This document shows positions 32,861 to 43,285 of a stretch of 64,000 nt of DNA, one piece after another. Below the pieces are notes generated by a model. That model was not told the DNA's origin. It searched no databases and worked only from the letters and a program-made list of their open reading frames with translations. This DNA is from Panonychus citri (taxonomy: Eukaryota > Arthropoda > Arachnida > Trombidiformes > Tetranychidae), in assembly GCF_014898815.1 (NCBI RefSeq), contig NW_026515529.1:1-64000 (forward strand). The letters are read 5' to 3'. Made by a program: the position numbers and the translations under genes. The stretch's first letter is position 1, and every line of letters starts with the position of its first letter.

Positions 32861-32894
32861 TTAATAAAATACCATTTTTCTTACATACTTTCAG

Positions 32895-33446
32895 ATGGTT
32901 TCATCAATCTTATTAAACCAAAACGATTATGTCGAAAGATTCATTAAGAATAAGGAGAAAGATGATATTGTGTTTTGGATTTCGAGTACTAAGTATCGAT
33001 TGTTGAAGCCAGTGTTCATACAAAGACTTAAAAAACATCACCCAACGATATCATTTACAAAATCTTTAACCTTGAAGTCAACATTATTTGGTCCTTATAT
33101 TCGAACAAACAAGTTTGAAATCAAAATGAGATGTACGATCAACCTATCCCTTCAAGAAACAAATCGTAACTAAAGCTTATTTCATTTAGGTAATGTTGAT
33201 GATTGGTTGATAGATGTCGTTCTATACTTTCTTTGGTCCAACGAATTGGTTTTCCATCCATTAACGACCGAAGATAAAGTTCAACTACTTTATCTGCTAG
33301 ATTATTTTGGCATTGACATAAATAAATACTCAATTACATCAGATTCAATGAAAAGATTCAGGTCAAATTTAATAACTTTATCAAGGATGAACGATGCAGT
33401 TAACGCCCAAATATCTCACCTTATTTCAATAAAAACGATCAACTAA
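32895..33446 (+). CDS. Small Polinton ORF pair in one frame (unknown)
   Basis: ATG at 32895 directly follows CATACTTTCAG. It gives 92 residues to TAA at 33171-33173. The same frame reopens at once and runs to 33446 (DDWLIDVVLYFLWSNELVFHP...LLDYFGIDINKY), with no good ATG in frame but with an acceptor-like CATTTAGGTAATG at 33190. It could be one protein joined by splicing or reading through one stop. The second half loosely recalls the end of a BTB/T1 fold (strand, LL-DYFGI), which I note as weak. Function unknown. Confidence 0.45.
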
Positions 33447-33469
33447 CATGTACAGTTTATTAATCAATC

Positions 33470-33898
33470 ATGTCTCGATCACTCTACTTCGTTAAAATGT
33501 TTCCTGATGTTCCTGTTCCATTTAAAGCTACAACAAGGTCTGTTGGATTTGATATATCATCTTATGAAGATACCATTGTTCCTGCTCGAGGTCAAGTTAT
33601 TATTAAAACTGGGTTAAAAGTGACTCCCCCTAAAGGTACGTATATACGTTTAGCTTCAAGGTCTAGTTTGGCCTCAGAAGGAATAACAGTTCAAGGTGGA
33701 GTTATCGATCCTGATTATACTGGGGAAGTGAAGGTTATTCTGTCTAACAATACAAACGAACAGTTTATCATCACGAAAGGAATGCGTATCGCTCAAATGA
33801 TATGTGAAAAGGCTACATTTGCTGTCCTTTATCAGAAAGAGGAGGTGGAGACAACGACTACTCGATGTGATTGTGGGTTTGGCTCTTCAGGTCGATAA
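33470..33898 (+). CDS. dut: dUTPase
   Basis: 142 residues, close to the usual monomer length of trimeric dUTPases. All five motifs are visible in order: SVGFDISS (1), ASRSSLASEG (2), VQGGVIDPDYTGEVKVIL (3, with catalytic Asp), GMRIAQMI (4) and CGFGSSGR (5). It hydrolyses dUTP to dUMP and pyrophosphate, keeping uracil out of element DNA during replication and supplying dTTP precursor. Such genes are common in DNA viruses and in some Polinton relatives. It sits between the small ORFs and the PC4-like gene, with only about 70 bases to the latter. Confidence 0.95.
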   Translation: MSRSLYFVKMFPDVPVPFKATTRSVGFDISSYEDTIVPARGQVIIKTGLKVTPPKGTYIRLASRSSLASEGITVQGGVIDPDYTGEVKVILSNNTNEQFIITKGMRIAQMICEKATFAVLYQKEEVETTTTRCDCGFGSSGR

Positions 33899-33901
33899 TT
33901 G

Positions 33902-33942
33902 TATAAAAGCAGAGGATAGAAAGGAGAACTTCATCATTCAGT
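33902..33942 (+). promoter_or_regulatory. TATA and initiator before the PC4-like gene
   Basis: TATAAAAG at 33902-33909, immediately after the dUTPase stop, then CATCATTCAGTTTTG with TCAGT at 33938; a TCATC at 33931 is an alternative initiator at the more usual distance. The ATG at 33971 is about 30 bases further. Confidence 0.55.
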
Positions 33943-33970
33943 TTTGATTCATCAGTGAAGCAACATCAAA

Positions 33971-34474
33971 ATGTATTCCAGCAACTCCAATAATGTACCA
34001 ACTCAACAAAGTTCTCCATCAGCTGGTGGACAAAGATCGACCCGTTTCGAAGATAATTTCCAGCAACTCATGACCTGTGAAATCGCTCCTCTTACTTGGA
34101 TCTCTGTCAACAAATCAAAATCTATCGATTCAACATTTGTTGATATACGGAAGAAACGAGAAAAGATGGTCAATGGTGTAAAGATGTTTATCCCTACAAA
34201 ATCTGGACTCTTCTTACGTCTTGAAGAGTATGAAAAGCTGAAGGATCGATTGGTTTGTATTACTGAAGGTGAACAACGGAAGTTTGAGTTTACTATAGCT
34301 CCAGGACGAACTGTATCCGGTCATCTGAGAGTTGATGGATGTTGGCATTTTTCGATCAAAACTGAGGTTAAAGAATCTATTCTTACTCTTACTGGTTCTG
34401 AGATAAGTAAGATTGCGGCTTATTCAATTTCAAACAGTGTCTTTGCTGCAATGGGGGAAATCATCTGGGGGTGA
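33971..34474 (+). CDS. PC4/SUB1-like transcriptional coactivator
   Basis: 167 residues. A Ser/Gln-rich N-terminus is followed at about 42-97 by a PC4-type pattern: WISVNKSKSIDSTFVDIRKK, then FIPTKSGLFLRLEEYEKLKDRL, which follows the PC4 order strand, FVDIR, turn, P-K-G-hydrophobic-L, helix. The rest (RKFEFTIAPG, WHFSIKT, LTLTGSEISKI) may be a second, more diverged repeat. PC4 binds single-stranded DNA as a dimer and helps RNA polymerase II initiate; related proteins also serve in replication. In this element it could act in either. The family call rests on pattern only. It has its own TATA box. Confidence 0.6.
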   Translation: MYSSNSNNVPTQQSSPSAGGQRSTRFEDNFQQLMTCEIAPLTWISVNKSKSIDSTFVDIRKKREKMVNGVKMFIPTKSGLFLRLEEYEKLKDRLVCITEGEQRKFEFTIAPGRTVSGHLRVDGCWHFSIKTEVKESILTLTGSEISKIAAYSISNSVFAAMGEIIWG

Positions 34475-34843
34475 ATTGAAACTTGATTCATTTATCAATC
34501 TTTTTATCTTTGATATTAACTACTAACATTCTAACTATATTTTATCCTTATTTACTATGTATCCGTTTAAATTCAATTTTAATTAAAAAAAATGAGCTCA
34601 AATGTGGATTTATTTTTCTTATTTCGTGACTATAAAAAGAAACCAATGACGAATAATTCCATAAATGATGGCTGTTTATTTCATTACTCTACTACTTACT
34701 ATACTCCATCTGTTACTTATTTTAAGAATATATCTATTAGATAGCTTAGAATATGATGGTATCAGGATATAGATACGCCCATTGACATGATTAAAACCTT
34801 ATATAAATCGAATACAAAATCCGTTTAAAATTCAGAGTATAAC
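34475..34843 (+). promoter_or_regulatory. Promoter region of the Polinton DNA polymerase
   Basis: About 370 bases without a gene. Near its end TATATAAA at 34800-34807 is followed by TTCAGAG at 34831, whose A is 34 bases from the first T of the box and only about 10 bases before the ATG at 34844. The leader would be extremely short. Confidence 0.55.
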
Positions 34844-37800
34844 ATGTTCAAGTGTAGCAAGTGTCAAGAAATCTTTCCTAAACATAAATCTTATCTTATA
34901 CATAGAAGAGATTGTAGTTTCAAGACTGTTAAATGTTCAACATGTGATAAAGTTTTCAATAAAAATAGTCTATTCGTAGACCATCTACTAGTCTGCAAAA
35001 ATTTCAACAGAAATCTATCAACTTTAACCAGTGATTTCACCTACACCCTACACAAGAAAGCCTTCAAAAATGTTTTTGCCATCTATGTCAAAACAGGAAA
35101 ATGGTCGTCATTGGAAAGTTTATTTACAAATGAGCGTCAAAATATTGAAGATTTATTAGATTCAATTCTAAAAACAATAGGGTCACATAAAGTACAAGTC
35201 TGTGTTTTACTAAGATTTGTTAAACAAAAACTGGATGGTGATGTTGATACAACTGAGATTTACAAAGTGACTCAAATGAGACCATTTACTCATATATCAC
35301 AGTTCGATGAAACGATGTCAGAATGGGCTCAACATCTCGATTCAGTTGTTGATCAATTTACTCAAAGAGGAAGTGGCTGGGTACTTAAATCGATAAGTAC
35401 AATCGAAATAAGAATATGTAAATTGAAAGAAAATAGTGGTGGATGTTCATCAGTTAAATTACCACCAATGTTCTCGAAAAAGAAAAGTTTAATTTCACCA
35501 AAGTGTCAAACCCATTGTTTTAAATGGGCTGTCTTAATGTCTTTACATCCTCAGGTGAAGAATAGACAGAGACTATCAATGTACAGAAATCTAACTAAAC
35601 TATATGACTTTAGTGATATTGACCCAATCACACCATTCTCTCAAATCAATAAATTTGAAAGGAGAAACAAGATTTCAATCAACGTTTATACACTGACAAT
35701 GGATAAGCATCGAAAGATTGTTCCATTGAGGGTCAATAAAAACCCTTCAACTAAACATGTAAACTTGTTTTTATATAATGACCATTATTTCTGTATAAAC
35801 AACTTCCATGCTTTTGTACGAACCGACAAAACTTGGGAAAGGTTTTATTGTCTTTATTGTTTATCGGGATTTAGACAAGAGTATTTGTTATCGAGACATC
35901 AAACCTACTGTAAAGATGTCACCGCTCAACGTATCTTACTACCAGGTCAAGGAAAAGTACCAAAGATTTGTGAGTTTTATCGTTTAGATAAAACAATAGC
36001 ATATCCTTATGTTGTTTACGCTGATTTCGAGGCTTTGGTTGTTAAATCAGATAAAACTCTAGGTAATAATACCTTTGAATATCAAAAACACCAAGCTTGT
36101 TCATTTGGACTCGTGGCAGTTGATTGGAATAATCAAATTTTATCAAAGAAATTTTACAGAGGGGAAAAAGCTGCTGAAAAACTTATTGAAACTTTATTGG
36201 AGCTACAGATGTTCTTAAGAGAACACTTGGAAAGCAATAGTAAACCAGCAATACTTTCCAATGAGGAACGTGAAGCATTTGAACAAGCTTTAGAGTGTTA
36301 TGTATGTAACGAGCCTTTAGTCAATGACAAGGTTTTAGATCATTGCCATTTAACTGGATCATATCGAGGGCCAGCTCATAATTCATGTAATCTCAAACTG
36401 AGATTACCTCATAAACTACCTGTTATTTTTCATAATCTCAAAGGTTACGATGCTCACCTTATAATCAGTGGGTTAAGATCAAATTTAGTTCAGAACATAG
36501 CCGTCATCCCTCAAAATACAGAAAAGTACATTGCTTTCTTTATGGATGACTTTATCTTTCTAGATAGTTTAGCTTTTCTCCTTTCAAGTTTAGATACATT
36601 GGCTAATAACTTGTCTACTGAATCTAAATCAACATACTTGTTACAAATGTTCAAAGAAGATGATCTACCCCACATACTTGGAAAAGGATCTCTACCTTAT
36701 GAGTACATGGACTCTTGGGATAGATTCAATGAGCGCGCGCTACCACCAATCGAATGTTTCTACTCTCATCTCACGAAAAAATCAATCGATCAACAATCTT
36801 ATGATCGATTGATTGATATGTGGAATCATTTTGGTTGTGAAACATTGGGTGAATTTCATGATATTTATTTGAAAATTGATGTGCTACTTTTGACTTGTAT
36901 CTTTCAAAATTTCAGAGCTACAAGTATTAATCAGTTTGGCTTGGACCCATGTCATTACTTTTCAACACCAGGTTTAACATGGGACGCCGCTCTCAAGTCA
37001 ACGAAAAATAAGTTGGATCTTCTCACTGATATTGATATGATTTTAATGATTGGAAAAGGTATCAGAGGTGGTATCTCGTGTGCAATGAAGAGACACGTCA
37101 TTGCTAACAACCGAAACTCTGAGAATTATGATGAAACAAAACCCTCATCATACATCACATATTTGGATGTTAACAACTTGTATGGATTTGCACTGAACGA
37201 TGTCCTTCCATGAAGAACTTTTCTTGGGTGTCACCAGATTTGTTTGATTCTACAATTGAGACGATAAGAAATGGTAATTTGGATGGTGATACTGGTTATA
37301 TTTTAGAAGTAGACTTGTTATATCCAAGTGAATTACATGACTATCATAATGACTATCCTTTAGCGCCTGAAAGATTATCAGTTAAAATTGAATGGATGAG
37401 TAAGTATCAAAAGTTTGGTTGCTAAAATAGAAAGTCAAGGATTAAAACGTACTGAAACTGAAAAGCTCATCCCAAATTTGTTTGATAAACATCATTACGT
37501 CGTTCATGGTCGAAATTTACGTTTCTATCTTGACAAGGATTAAAATTGAATAAAATCCATAGAATAATTAGTTTTCATCAATCAGCTTGGTTATCACCTT
37601 ATATTCAAATGTGTACAAGTAACAGACAAAAAGCGGCAACTACCTTTGAAAAAGACTTTTGGAAACTCATGGTCAACTCATTGTATGGAAAAAGTATAGA
37701 AGATAAGAGGAAACATACTAAAGTCAAGGTGATACAGAATGGTAAACAAGCTCTTCAACAAATTCGTAAGCCAATGTTTGAACAGTTTTTCATCTTAGAA

Positions 37801-38439
37801 AATGATTTAGCCATTGTTAAATTACGAAAGTTTGAAGTCAAGCTCGATAAACCCATTTACTTGGGGTTCACTGTGTTGGAACTATCTAAGTTACACATGT
37901 ATAAACTTCATTATGATTGTTTCCGGCCCAAATATGGTGAAAACTTATCACTTGTATATACCGACACTGACAGTTTCATATATCATATACAAACTCAAGA
38001 CATTGTAGCTGATTTAAAAGAACTAGATTATATCATGGACTTTTCTGATTATCCAACATCACATATTCTCCATGATAATTCGAATAAGAAAAAACTCGGG
38101 TACCTTAAAGATGAGATGAATGGAGAAACCATTGATGAAGTTATTGCCCTGAAATCAAAACTTTATGCTATCAAATATGGAACTAGAAAAAAACTTACCG
38201 CCAAGGGAGTACAAAAGGCTGTGATTAAAAATGAAATCTCAATAGAAAACTACAGAGATTGTCTCTATGACAACACCATTTATCATCATATTAATCATAG
38301 ATTACAATCTAAAAATCATCAAATTTCTTCTATAAGACTAAACAAAGTTTCATTATCACCAATGGATGATAAAAGATTTATACTTGACGATGGAGTATCT
38401 ACACTAGCTCACGGACATTATAAAATTGTACAAAAATAG
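34844..38439 (+). pseudogene. polB: Protein-primed DNA polymerase B (frameshifted)
   Basis: About 1190 codons over three visible ORFs (34844-37213, 37210-37425, 37546-38439) and a linking stretch at 37412-37543 in another frame. N-terminal C2H2-like fingers (CSKCQEIF, CSTCDKVF) come first. The exonuclease has YADFEAL near residue 390 and FHNLKGYDAHLI; between them a Cys/His cluster resembles endonuclease VII (CYVCNEP, DHCHLTG, NSCNLKLR), usual in Polinton polymerases. Polymerase motif A is YLDVNNLYGFAL, motif B ATTFEKDFWKLMVNSLYGKS and motif C YTDTDS, then KKLTAKGVQK. It would replicate the element with a protein primer. Frame shifts lie near 37208, 37412 and 37543, all within 340 bases just after motif A; all catalytic motifs remain. 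It converges with the protease. Confidence 0.9.
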
Positions 38440-38444
38440 TTGTT

Positions 38445-38866
38445 TTAATAAATATTTTTTATTATAAATTCATTAATTTCTGAATTACATTTAATTAATG
38501 GTAAATCCTTGTTTTCAAAACAAGACTCTAGAAAGAGAATACAATACAATCCACATTTTATTGATAAATCTCCTTGGTAGATGTAATGGTTATATTTAAA
38601 TCCATTGAATTTACAATTTCTTTCCAAAAAGGAAGTGATTAAATCCAATGGTCTATTACCAAATGAATCAAAATATAAACCTGGTCCATACTCTGGAATA
38701 TAGATAGCTGTCCAGTGGGACCCAGTTTTCCAACTTGGATCAAGATTTATCACCATACCAAAAGGTTTAGCTAATATTTCAAAAGGTAATTTATCAAGAG
38801 GATAAACACCTTTGAACTGTGAGTACTTTTCAATCTCGAATCAATATCGATTGTAGTTAATGCCAT
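38445..38866 (-). pseudogene. PRO: Adenain-like cysteine protease (one frameshift)
   Basis: ATG at 38866, overlapping the capsid stop as TGATG. After about 12 codons the frame shifts near 38828 and then runs to 38445. It contains FKGVYPLDKLP, WKTGSHWTAIYI (catalytic His), YFDSFGNRP (acidic residue) and QGDLSIKCGLYCILF (Gln and catalytic Cys), the order of adenovirus protease and Ulp1-type enzymes. About 140 residues, short but normal for Polintons. It would cut capsid and core precursors during particle maturation. Only 5 bases separate its stop from the polymerase stop on the other strand. Confidence 0.85.
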
Positions 38867-40104
38867 CAATAGTCTGTAATTATATTCCGCGATGAATCGA
38901 TTTGTAGTACGTTGTCATGAACACCAAAAACTATCATGTGTAGACCTGTGGTTAAAGCGTCAGTAAATTGAATATCTATTCGAGCGCTACCTCGTTTAAT
39001 CAATGATAGAGCCCCAGATTCATTGGTAAGAGTACCGTCATCACTTAAATCAAAAACAAACAAAGGGTGGTTCTTTGCATAGTCTTTGTACTTGATATTA
39101 ATTTTAGGTATTCCATTCTCTTGGTTCATTGACGGAACATGTTGTAGTATTCACGAACATAAATACTATTCTTGAAATCCGGTTTATAAGCAGAAGCTGG
39201 TATCTTTATTCCATTAACAACAAAAGCAATCTCTTTAATATTTCCGTGTTCAAATTTGAACGGATCAGTTTGTATCTCCGTTGAAAGACTTGTCAGATAC
39301 AAATCCAATAATGACCCTTCGGGGTAGTTGACCATTATACACATTGTCAATGCTATTGGCAGCGAAGCCACTCACAAGGTGATATGATTTAACCTCATTA
39401 CGCTGGAAATAGTATTTTACCATTGAGTTGGTCAAGTTTTTTTCAATTGTCATCTGAACGGGCATAAAAAGTTTCACTCGTCTTACGAAAAGTGAAAGCT
39501 GTTGAAATTTCAAATTGATTGGTCCTTGAGTGGAACAGGTCAATCCAAATGTATCTGGTGCCAATTTAAATCTTAATGTTATTGGTACACCATCGATCAA
39601 AAATTTTTCTTGTTGAAACATTGGGGCGTGTATCGGAAGAATCAAATCAAAGTCCTTTTTGACACGCTCAACTCTTACATTTTCATCGTCATCAATCAGC
39701 TGACAAGCATCAATTGGTGACTCATGTTTGAAGAACAAGTCATCAAGATGTGATTGATAATGAAATAAAATATTACCTGGATTTAAATTGACACTACCAA
39801 GATAAACATCACATTGTTCAAACAATGAGGTAGCGTAGTTATTAACAGGAACAATTTTGTCACCATCTTTTATTGGATCTTTGTATTCAATTTTTAATTT
39901 AGCATGTAAATAAGTAGCTGAAAGATCAGTATAGTGTTCAGAAGCAGGAACTACAAATTCAAATATTTTTGAATTGTCCAATGACCCAACTGGTCGATAC
40001 TCAACATCATACATTGTCTCAACGACCGTTTGTGTTGGAGGAACACTAAATAAATCTAGTTCAGCTATTGTTGCTGGTGTTGACGAGTTGTGAATAAATT
40101 CCAT
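38866..40104 (-). pseudogene. MCP: Major capsid protein, double jelly-roll (two frameshifts)
   Basis: Three overlapping frames, 39265-40104, 39126-39371 and 38866-39129, that read as one protein of about 410 residues. It starts MEFIHNSSTPATIAELDLF and has DVEYRPVGSLDNSKIFEF, LSATYLHAKLKIEY, VYLGSVNLNPG and, at the end, GLHMIVFGVHDNVLQIDSSR. These match the Polinton hexon-like protein that is often annotated in animal genomes as F54H12.2-like. It would form trimeric capsomers of an icosahedral shell. Shifts lie near 39300-39370 and 39128. The ATG is one base after the pX stop. Confidence 0.85.
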
Positions 40105-40105
40105 C

Positions 40106-40550
40106 TTAATTATTGAAAATATCTCGTTTGGTTGTCTTTCTCTTTTTGATTACGCTCTTGGGGGAGCGTTTCTTCACTTTTCGTAAAGTTACTTTAGTGA
40201 CAGCTTTCTTTCTTTTATATAATCTTTTGTTTCCACTACCGGTTTGTGACTTTGTTTTTATCTTTTCTAAACCTTTTGTGGCCAAGTCAGAAACACTGTC
40301 TTTAAAAGCTTTCTGAATCTGTGGATCTTGTACAACACGTTTACCAAGAGTGACACCTTTATCTAAGGCTTCTTTTCCAATGTATTTCAAAATTGGCATA
40401 GCTAGTCTTGAGAAAAAACTTCCAAATCCATAACCTCTTTGATATCTAGGAGCACGTACAATTCTAATGTCACTGAACCCTGAACCACTTTGATTGGTAT
40501 AGTAGTGATTAAAATCACTATCTTTAGGACAATATGATTTTCGATACATG
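40106..40550 (-). CDS. pX-like core or minor capsid protein
   Basis: 147 residues from ATG 40550. It has a Gly-rich hydrophobic part (YQRGYGFGSFFSRLAMPILKYIGKEALDKGV, given here as YGFGSFFSRLAMP and KYIGKEALDKGV) and a strongly basic C-terminus (KRKKAVTKVTLRKVKKRS). This arrangement is that of the adenovirus pX/pVI-like proteins in adintoviruses and Polintons, which bind DNA inside the particle or act on membranes. A TATAAAG lies 35 bases before the ATG, inside the end of the penton gene. An upstream TTG would add 13 residues, which I consider leader. Confidence 0.7.
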
Positions 40551-40580
40551 TTTAGATGACAAATAGTTGATATTTCTTCT

Positions 40581-41588
40581 TTATACAACTTTTGGCTTCT
40601 TTCTAAAATCTAAACTTAAAAACATTCTTCCACCAGATTCAAAATATACCCGCTCTCCAGAGTCGTGAGTAGCAAGAACTGATATTTCACCGATGTGATT
40701 TTTTCGAACAGGGTAATATATTCGATGAGAGAATGTACAATATCCGATATCTTTGTAGGTACCACTTGTTAATGGTAAAGCACGTAATACAGGTGCTATC
40801 GTTCCACCTACTACATGATCTTGAATAATATCAGTATATAAAAACATTAGAAAAATCGCATCATTTTTCTTGGCTTCAAGGTTAAATTTTTCTGTAGGAT
40901 TAAGATAAGTTCTCGGATTATGGAAGTTGATGTCTGAATCTTGGACATGATTGATTCCTAAATATTTTTTCACTTCCGTAGTAAAAAATGGAGCATAAAT
41001 GAGACCACTGTAGATCAGCTTATGTGGATCTTTACCAAATGCAAACTTTTCTGCTTTCGAAAATTTACCATTAAGCCAAGTATCGAGTAAAACAGTATTT
41101 TTTTGTTCTGGGAGCGGGCCAATTATATGTTTTGATGTCTCATTGTCATAAATCAGTCCAAAGTACAAATGATTTTCACTTATTGCAAGATTCTCATTCA
41201 TGACATCATCTCGGGGAGCAAAGGAAGGAGGTTTGAATGCTTCTTGAAAACTCTGATTCATCTTTTCAATCACTTTTTTACGAGGTTCTGATACAAAAAA
41301 ACGAACCGATTGTTCAGGAGAAGCATCAACCCATTCAGCATCCTGGAATAGGATTTTACGTTCTGTCTTTTGCTTGTAAAAGTATTTGGATTTTATTTTA
41401 TATTTTATTTCAGCTTCTCCAGAAAACTTGAGTGGAAAATAAATTTCTGTTAATGAAACTTCCCAATCACCAGATAACTCTAAAGGAGGGTCAATTCGGT
41501 TTTGAAAAGAAGAAACTGTGTTGTTGGGATATATATCCATTGATCCATTTGAAACTAGGTCAATTGTGAATGATGATTGTTCTGTCAT
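40581..41588 (-). CDS. Penton-like minor capsid protein
   Basis: Intact, 335 residues. The N-terminus FTIDLVSNGSMDIYPNNTVSSF followed by F-N-I-PPLELSGDWEVSLTEIYFP is diagnostic for the Polinton minor capsid (penton) protein, a single jelly-roll. (The motif is split here for length: SNGSMDIYPNN, GDWEVSLTEI.) The C-terminus has VYFESGGRMFLSLDFRKK. It would occupy the five-fold vertices. Its ATG overlaps the integrase stop as ATGA, a tight arrangement. It is one of few structural genes here without a frame break. Confidence 0.85.
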   Translation of the reverse strand: MTEQSSFTIDLVSNGSMDIYPNNTVSSFQNRIDPPLELSGDWEVSLTEIYFPLKFSGEAEIKYKIKSKYFYKQKTERKILFQDAEWVDASPEQSVRFFVSEPRKKVIEKMNQSFQEAFKPPSFAPRDDVMNENLAISENHLYFGLIYDNETSKHIIGPLPEQKNTVLLDTWLNGKFSKAEKFAFGKDPHKLIYSGLIYAPFFTTEVKKYLGINHVQDSDINFHNPRTYLNPTEKFNLEAKKNDAIFLMFLYTDIIQDHVVGGTIAPVLRALPLTSGTYKDIGYCTFSHRIYYPVRKNHIGEISVLATHDSGERVYFESGGRMFLSLDFRKKPKVV

Positions 41589-42653
41589 TTCTTTTCAGAT
41601 AAACTGTCCAGATCCCAGACCCAACTATCGAATTTCTTTGGCCATCCTTCCCATCTCACAAAGTACTTATATAATCTTTTTTCTCTATCGTAAACTTTTT
41701 TCAAGACCTTTGATACTCTAAATCTTGCATTAGGGTCAAATGAAACTTTTTGAAGCTCTTCTGGATAGAAAATTGATGATATTTTCTCTCCAGCTAGATC
41801 TTCAAGCTTATATACGAACTTGGTAGGTGTTTCTTTGACAGATTTTACTTTAAATACTTCATCTGTCCATTGTTGTGTTGTTCCTTTATCAGATGTCTCA
41901 TTCAGAGGAATTTTAACTTTATCGTTTACATTAAACCTCTTTTTCTATTCTTATCCGATTTCAATGATGATTGGATAGTTGTGACAATCGATTGTTGATT
42001 TTCTGTATTCACAGAGCTAGGCGATGTTTTTATTGTTCTATGATATGAATTGTTGTAATTATCAACAATCAACTGTAAGTCATCAATATATCTCTGTGTA
42101 TGCTTCCAATACATATAACGATAGATTCGTGAACGTAAAGTCCTAATCAATCTTTCAACAATAGCACATTTAACTGAATTGTCAGTTGTCGTAAAGTAAT
42201 GGACTCCATTTGTCAAACAAAACTGGGTCAAAACTTTGTTTTTAAATTCTTTTCCTTGATCTGTCTGTAATTTCTCAGGTTTTCTTCCTTTGGAAAAAAT
42301 TTTATTGAATGCTGTTATAATTGAATTGGCTGATTTATTGACCACAGGTTCTGTACAAGTGTATCTAATCTTTTACCATCATTCTCCGAACTCCAATAAG
42401 ACATGTCCATTAAATCAGCTTGCCATTGCTCATCAACTCTATCAACCAAGATAGGTAGTCGTAAAAACCTTTGTTTTTTGGCTCTGAAATTCGTGTATGT
42501 ATCTTGACCTTTCAACCACTCCTTTGCATCTTGGAGTTGTATACTTGGATCGATTTTTTTGGCAATATTAAACAATCTATGAGCTCCACCAAAACTTCCT
42601 TCACTCTTGATGTCATAGTAAACACTTTTCAAAAGATTTTGATATCGCTCCAT
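41585..42653 (-). pseudogene. INT: Retroviral-type integrase with chromodomain (frameshifted)
   Basis: N-terminal part 42315-42653 (MERYQNLLKSVYYDI, GSFGGAHRLF, then first catalytic Asp in QADLMDMSY), middle part 41926-42345 (second Asp in QTDQGKEF, Glu in AIVERLIRTLRS) and C-terminal part 41585-41935 in a third frame, which holds a chromodomain (FRVSKVLKKVYDREKRLYK, YFVRWEGWPKKFDSWVW). About 350 residues in all. Shifts lie near 42350 and 41932. Polinton integrases join the element ends to host DNA and make 6-bp duplications, as seen here; the chromodomain may steer it to modified histones. The stop overlaps the penton start. Confidence 0.9.
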
Positions 42654-42898
42654 TTAATTTTAGCTGGAGGAACCGGTTGTAATTTTTCCTTTTTTATTGA
42701 CTTTTTGGTGACTTTATTCTTGTTAAAATTTTTAATTGCTTTAGATAATGAATCTTGATAATCTTTCAATACAATTTTATCAATGTTTGATTGTTTTTCT
42801 TGTTCATCTGGTTCCGGTTGTTCTACTTTTGTTTCATTGTTTCTCAGAATTTGATATTCCTTTTCTGGTATCAAAACCATTTTATTAAGTACATTCAT
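42629..42898 (-). CDS. Small conserved-type Polinton protein upstream of integrase
   Basis: 89 residues, MNVLNKMVLIPEKEYQILRN followed by a charged region and KKSIKKEKLQPVPPAK. A start with KMVLIPE-EY is a recurrent small Polinton product as far as I recall; its function is not known to me. It overlaps the integrase start by 25 bases and shares one base with the upstream stop (TAATG). It might be a scaffold or an N-terminal module of a precursor. Confidence 0.55.
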   Translation of the reverse strand: MNVLNKMVLIPEKEYQILRNNETKVEQPEPDEQEKQSNIDKIVLKDYQDSLSKAIKNFNKNKVTKKSIKKEKLQPVPPAKIKWSDIKIF

Positions 42899-43246
42899 TA
42901 CATGTATCTATCTGCTAATTTACCACCGAGATAAGATAGTGCTGGCCAGAGTAAAGCAGGAAGAAAAGCTCCTCCTGATTGTATGATAATTTCTTTTCTC
43001 TCTTTCAAAGGAACACCAGATTTCTTGGAAAGTCTTCTCAATTGTTTTTTGTAGGGTAAAATCTTTATCTTCTGTTGTTGATCTATTGGAATATTCCCGT
43101 TTAATGTATTTTTACTTATCTCTGATATTGAATAATAAATACACGACTTTGCCTTTTTTTAATATAATATTTCTCTCTTTCTTTGTCTTTGCGTTAGCAA
43201 GTTTTTTTAATGTAGGAAGACACTTTTTAACGCCTTCGATAGACAT
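42898..43246 (-). pseudogene. pVI-like minor capsid protein (homopolymer frameshift)
   Basis: ATG at 43246 opens MSIEGVKKCLPTLKKLANAK. The frame shifts near 43155, within a run of seven T on the plus strand, and continues to 42898 with PYKKQLRRLSKKSGVPLKER and the hydrophobic GGAFLPALLWPALSYLGGKL. A basic region followed by a Gly-flanked hydrophobic tail is the pattern of pVI-like or membrane-active capsid proteins in this group. A TATATAAAAG lies 36 bases before the ATG. The break at a homopolymer makes a base-call error likely. Confidence 0.6.
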
Positions 43247-43272
43247 ATTGATTGATTGATAATTGTTAATTT

Positions 43273-43282
43273 CTTTTATATA
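43273..43282 (-). promoter_or_regulatory. TATA box of the pVI-like gene
   Basis: TATATAAAAG on the minus strand, first T at 43282, 36 bases before the ATG at 43246. It lies only a few bases inside the end of the packaging ATPase. Confidence 0.5.
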
Positions 43283-43285
43283 AAT

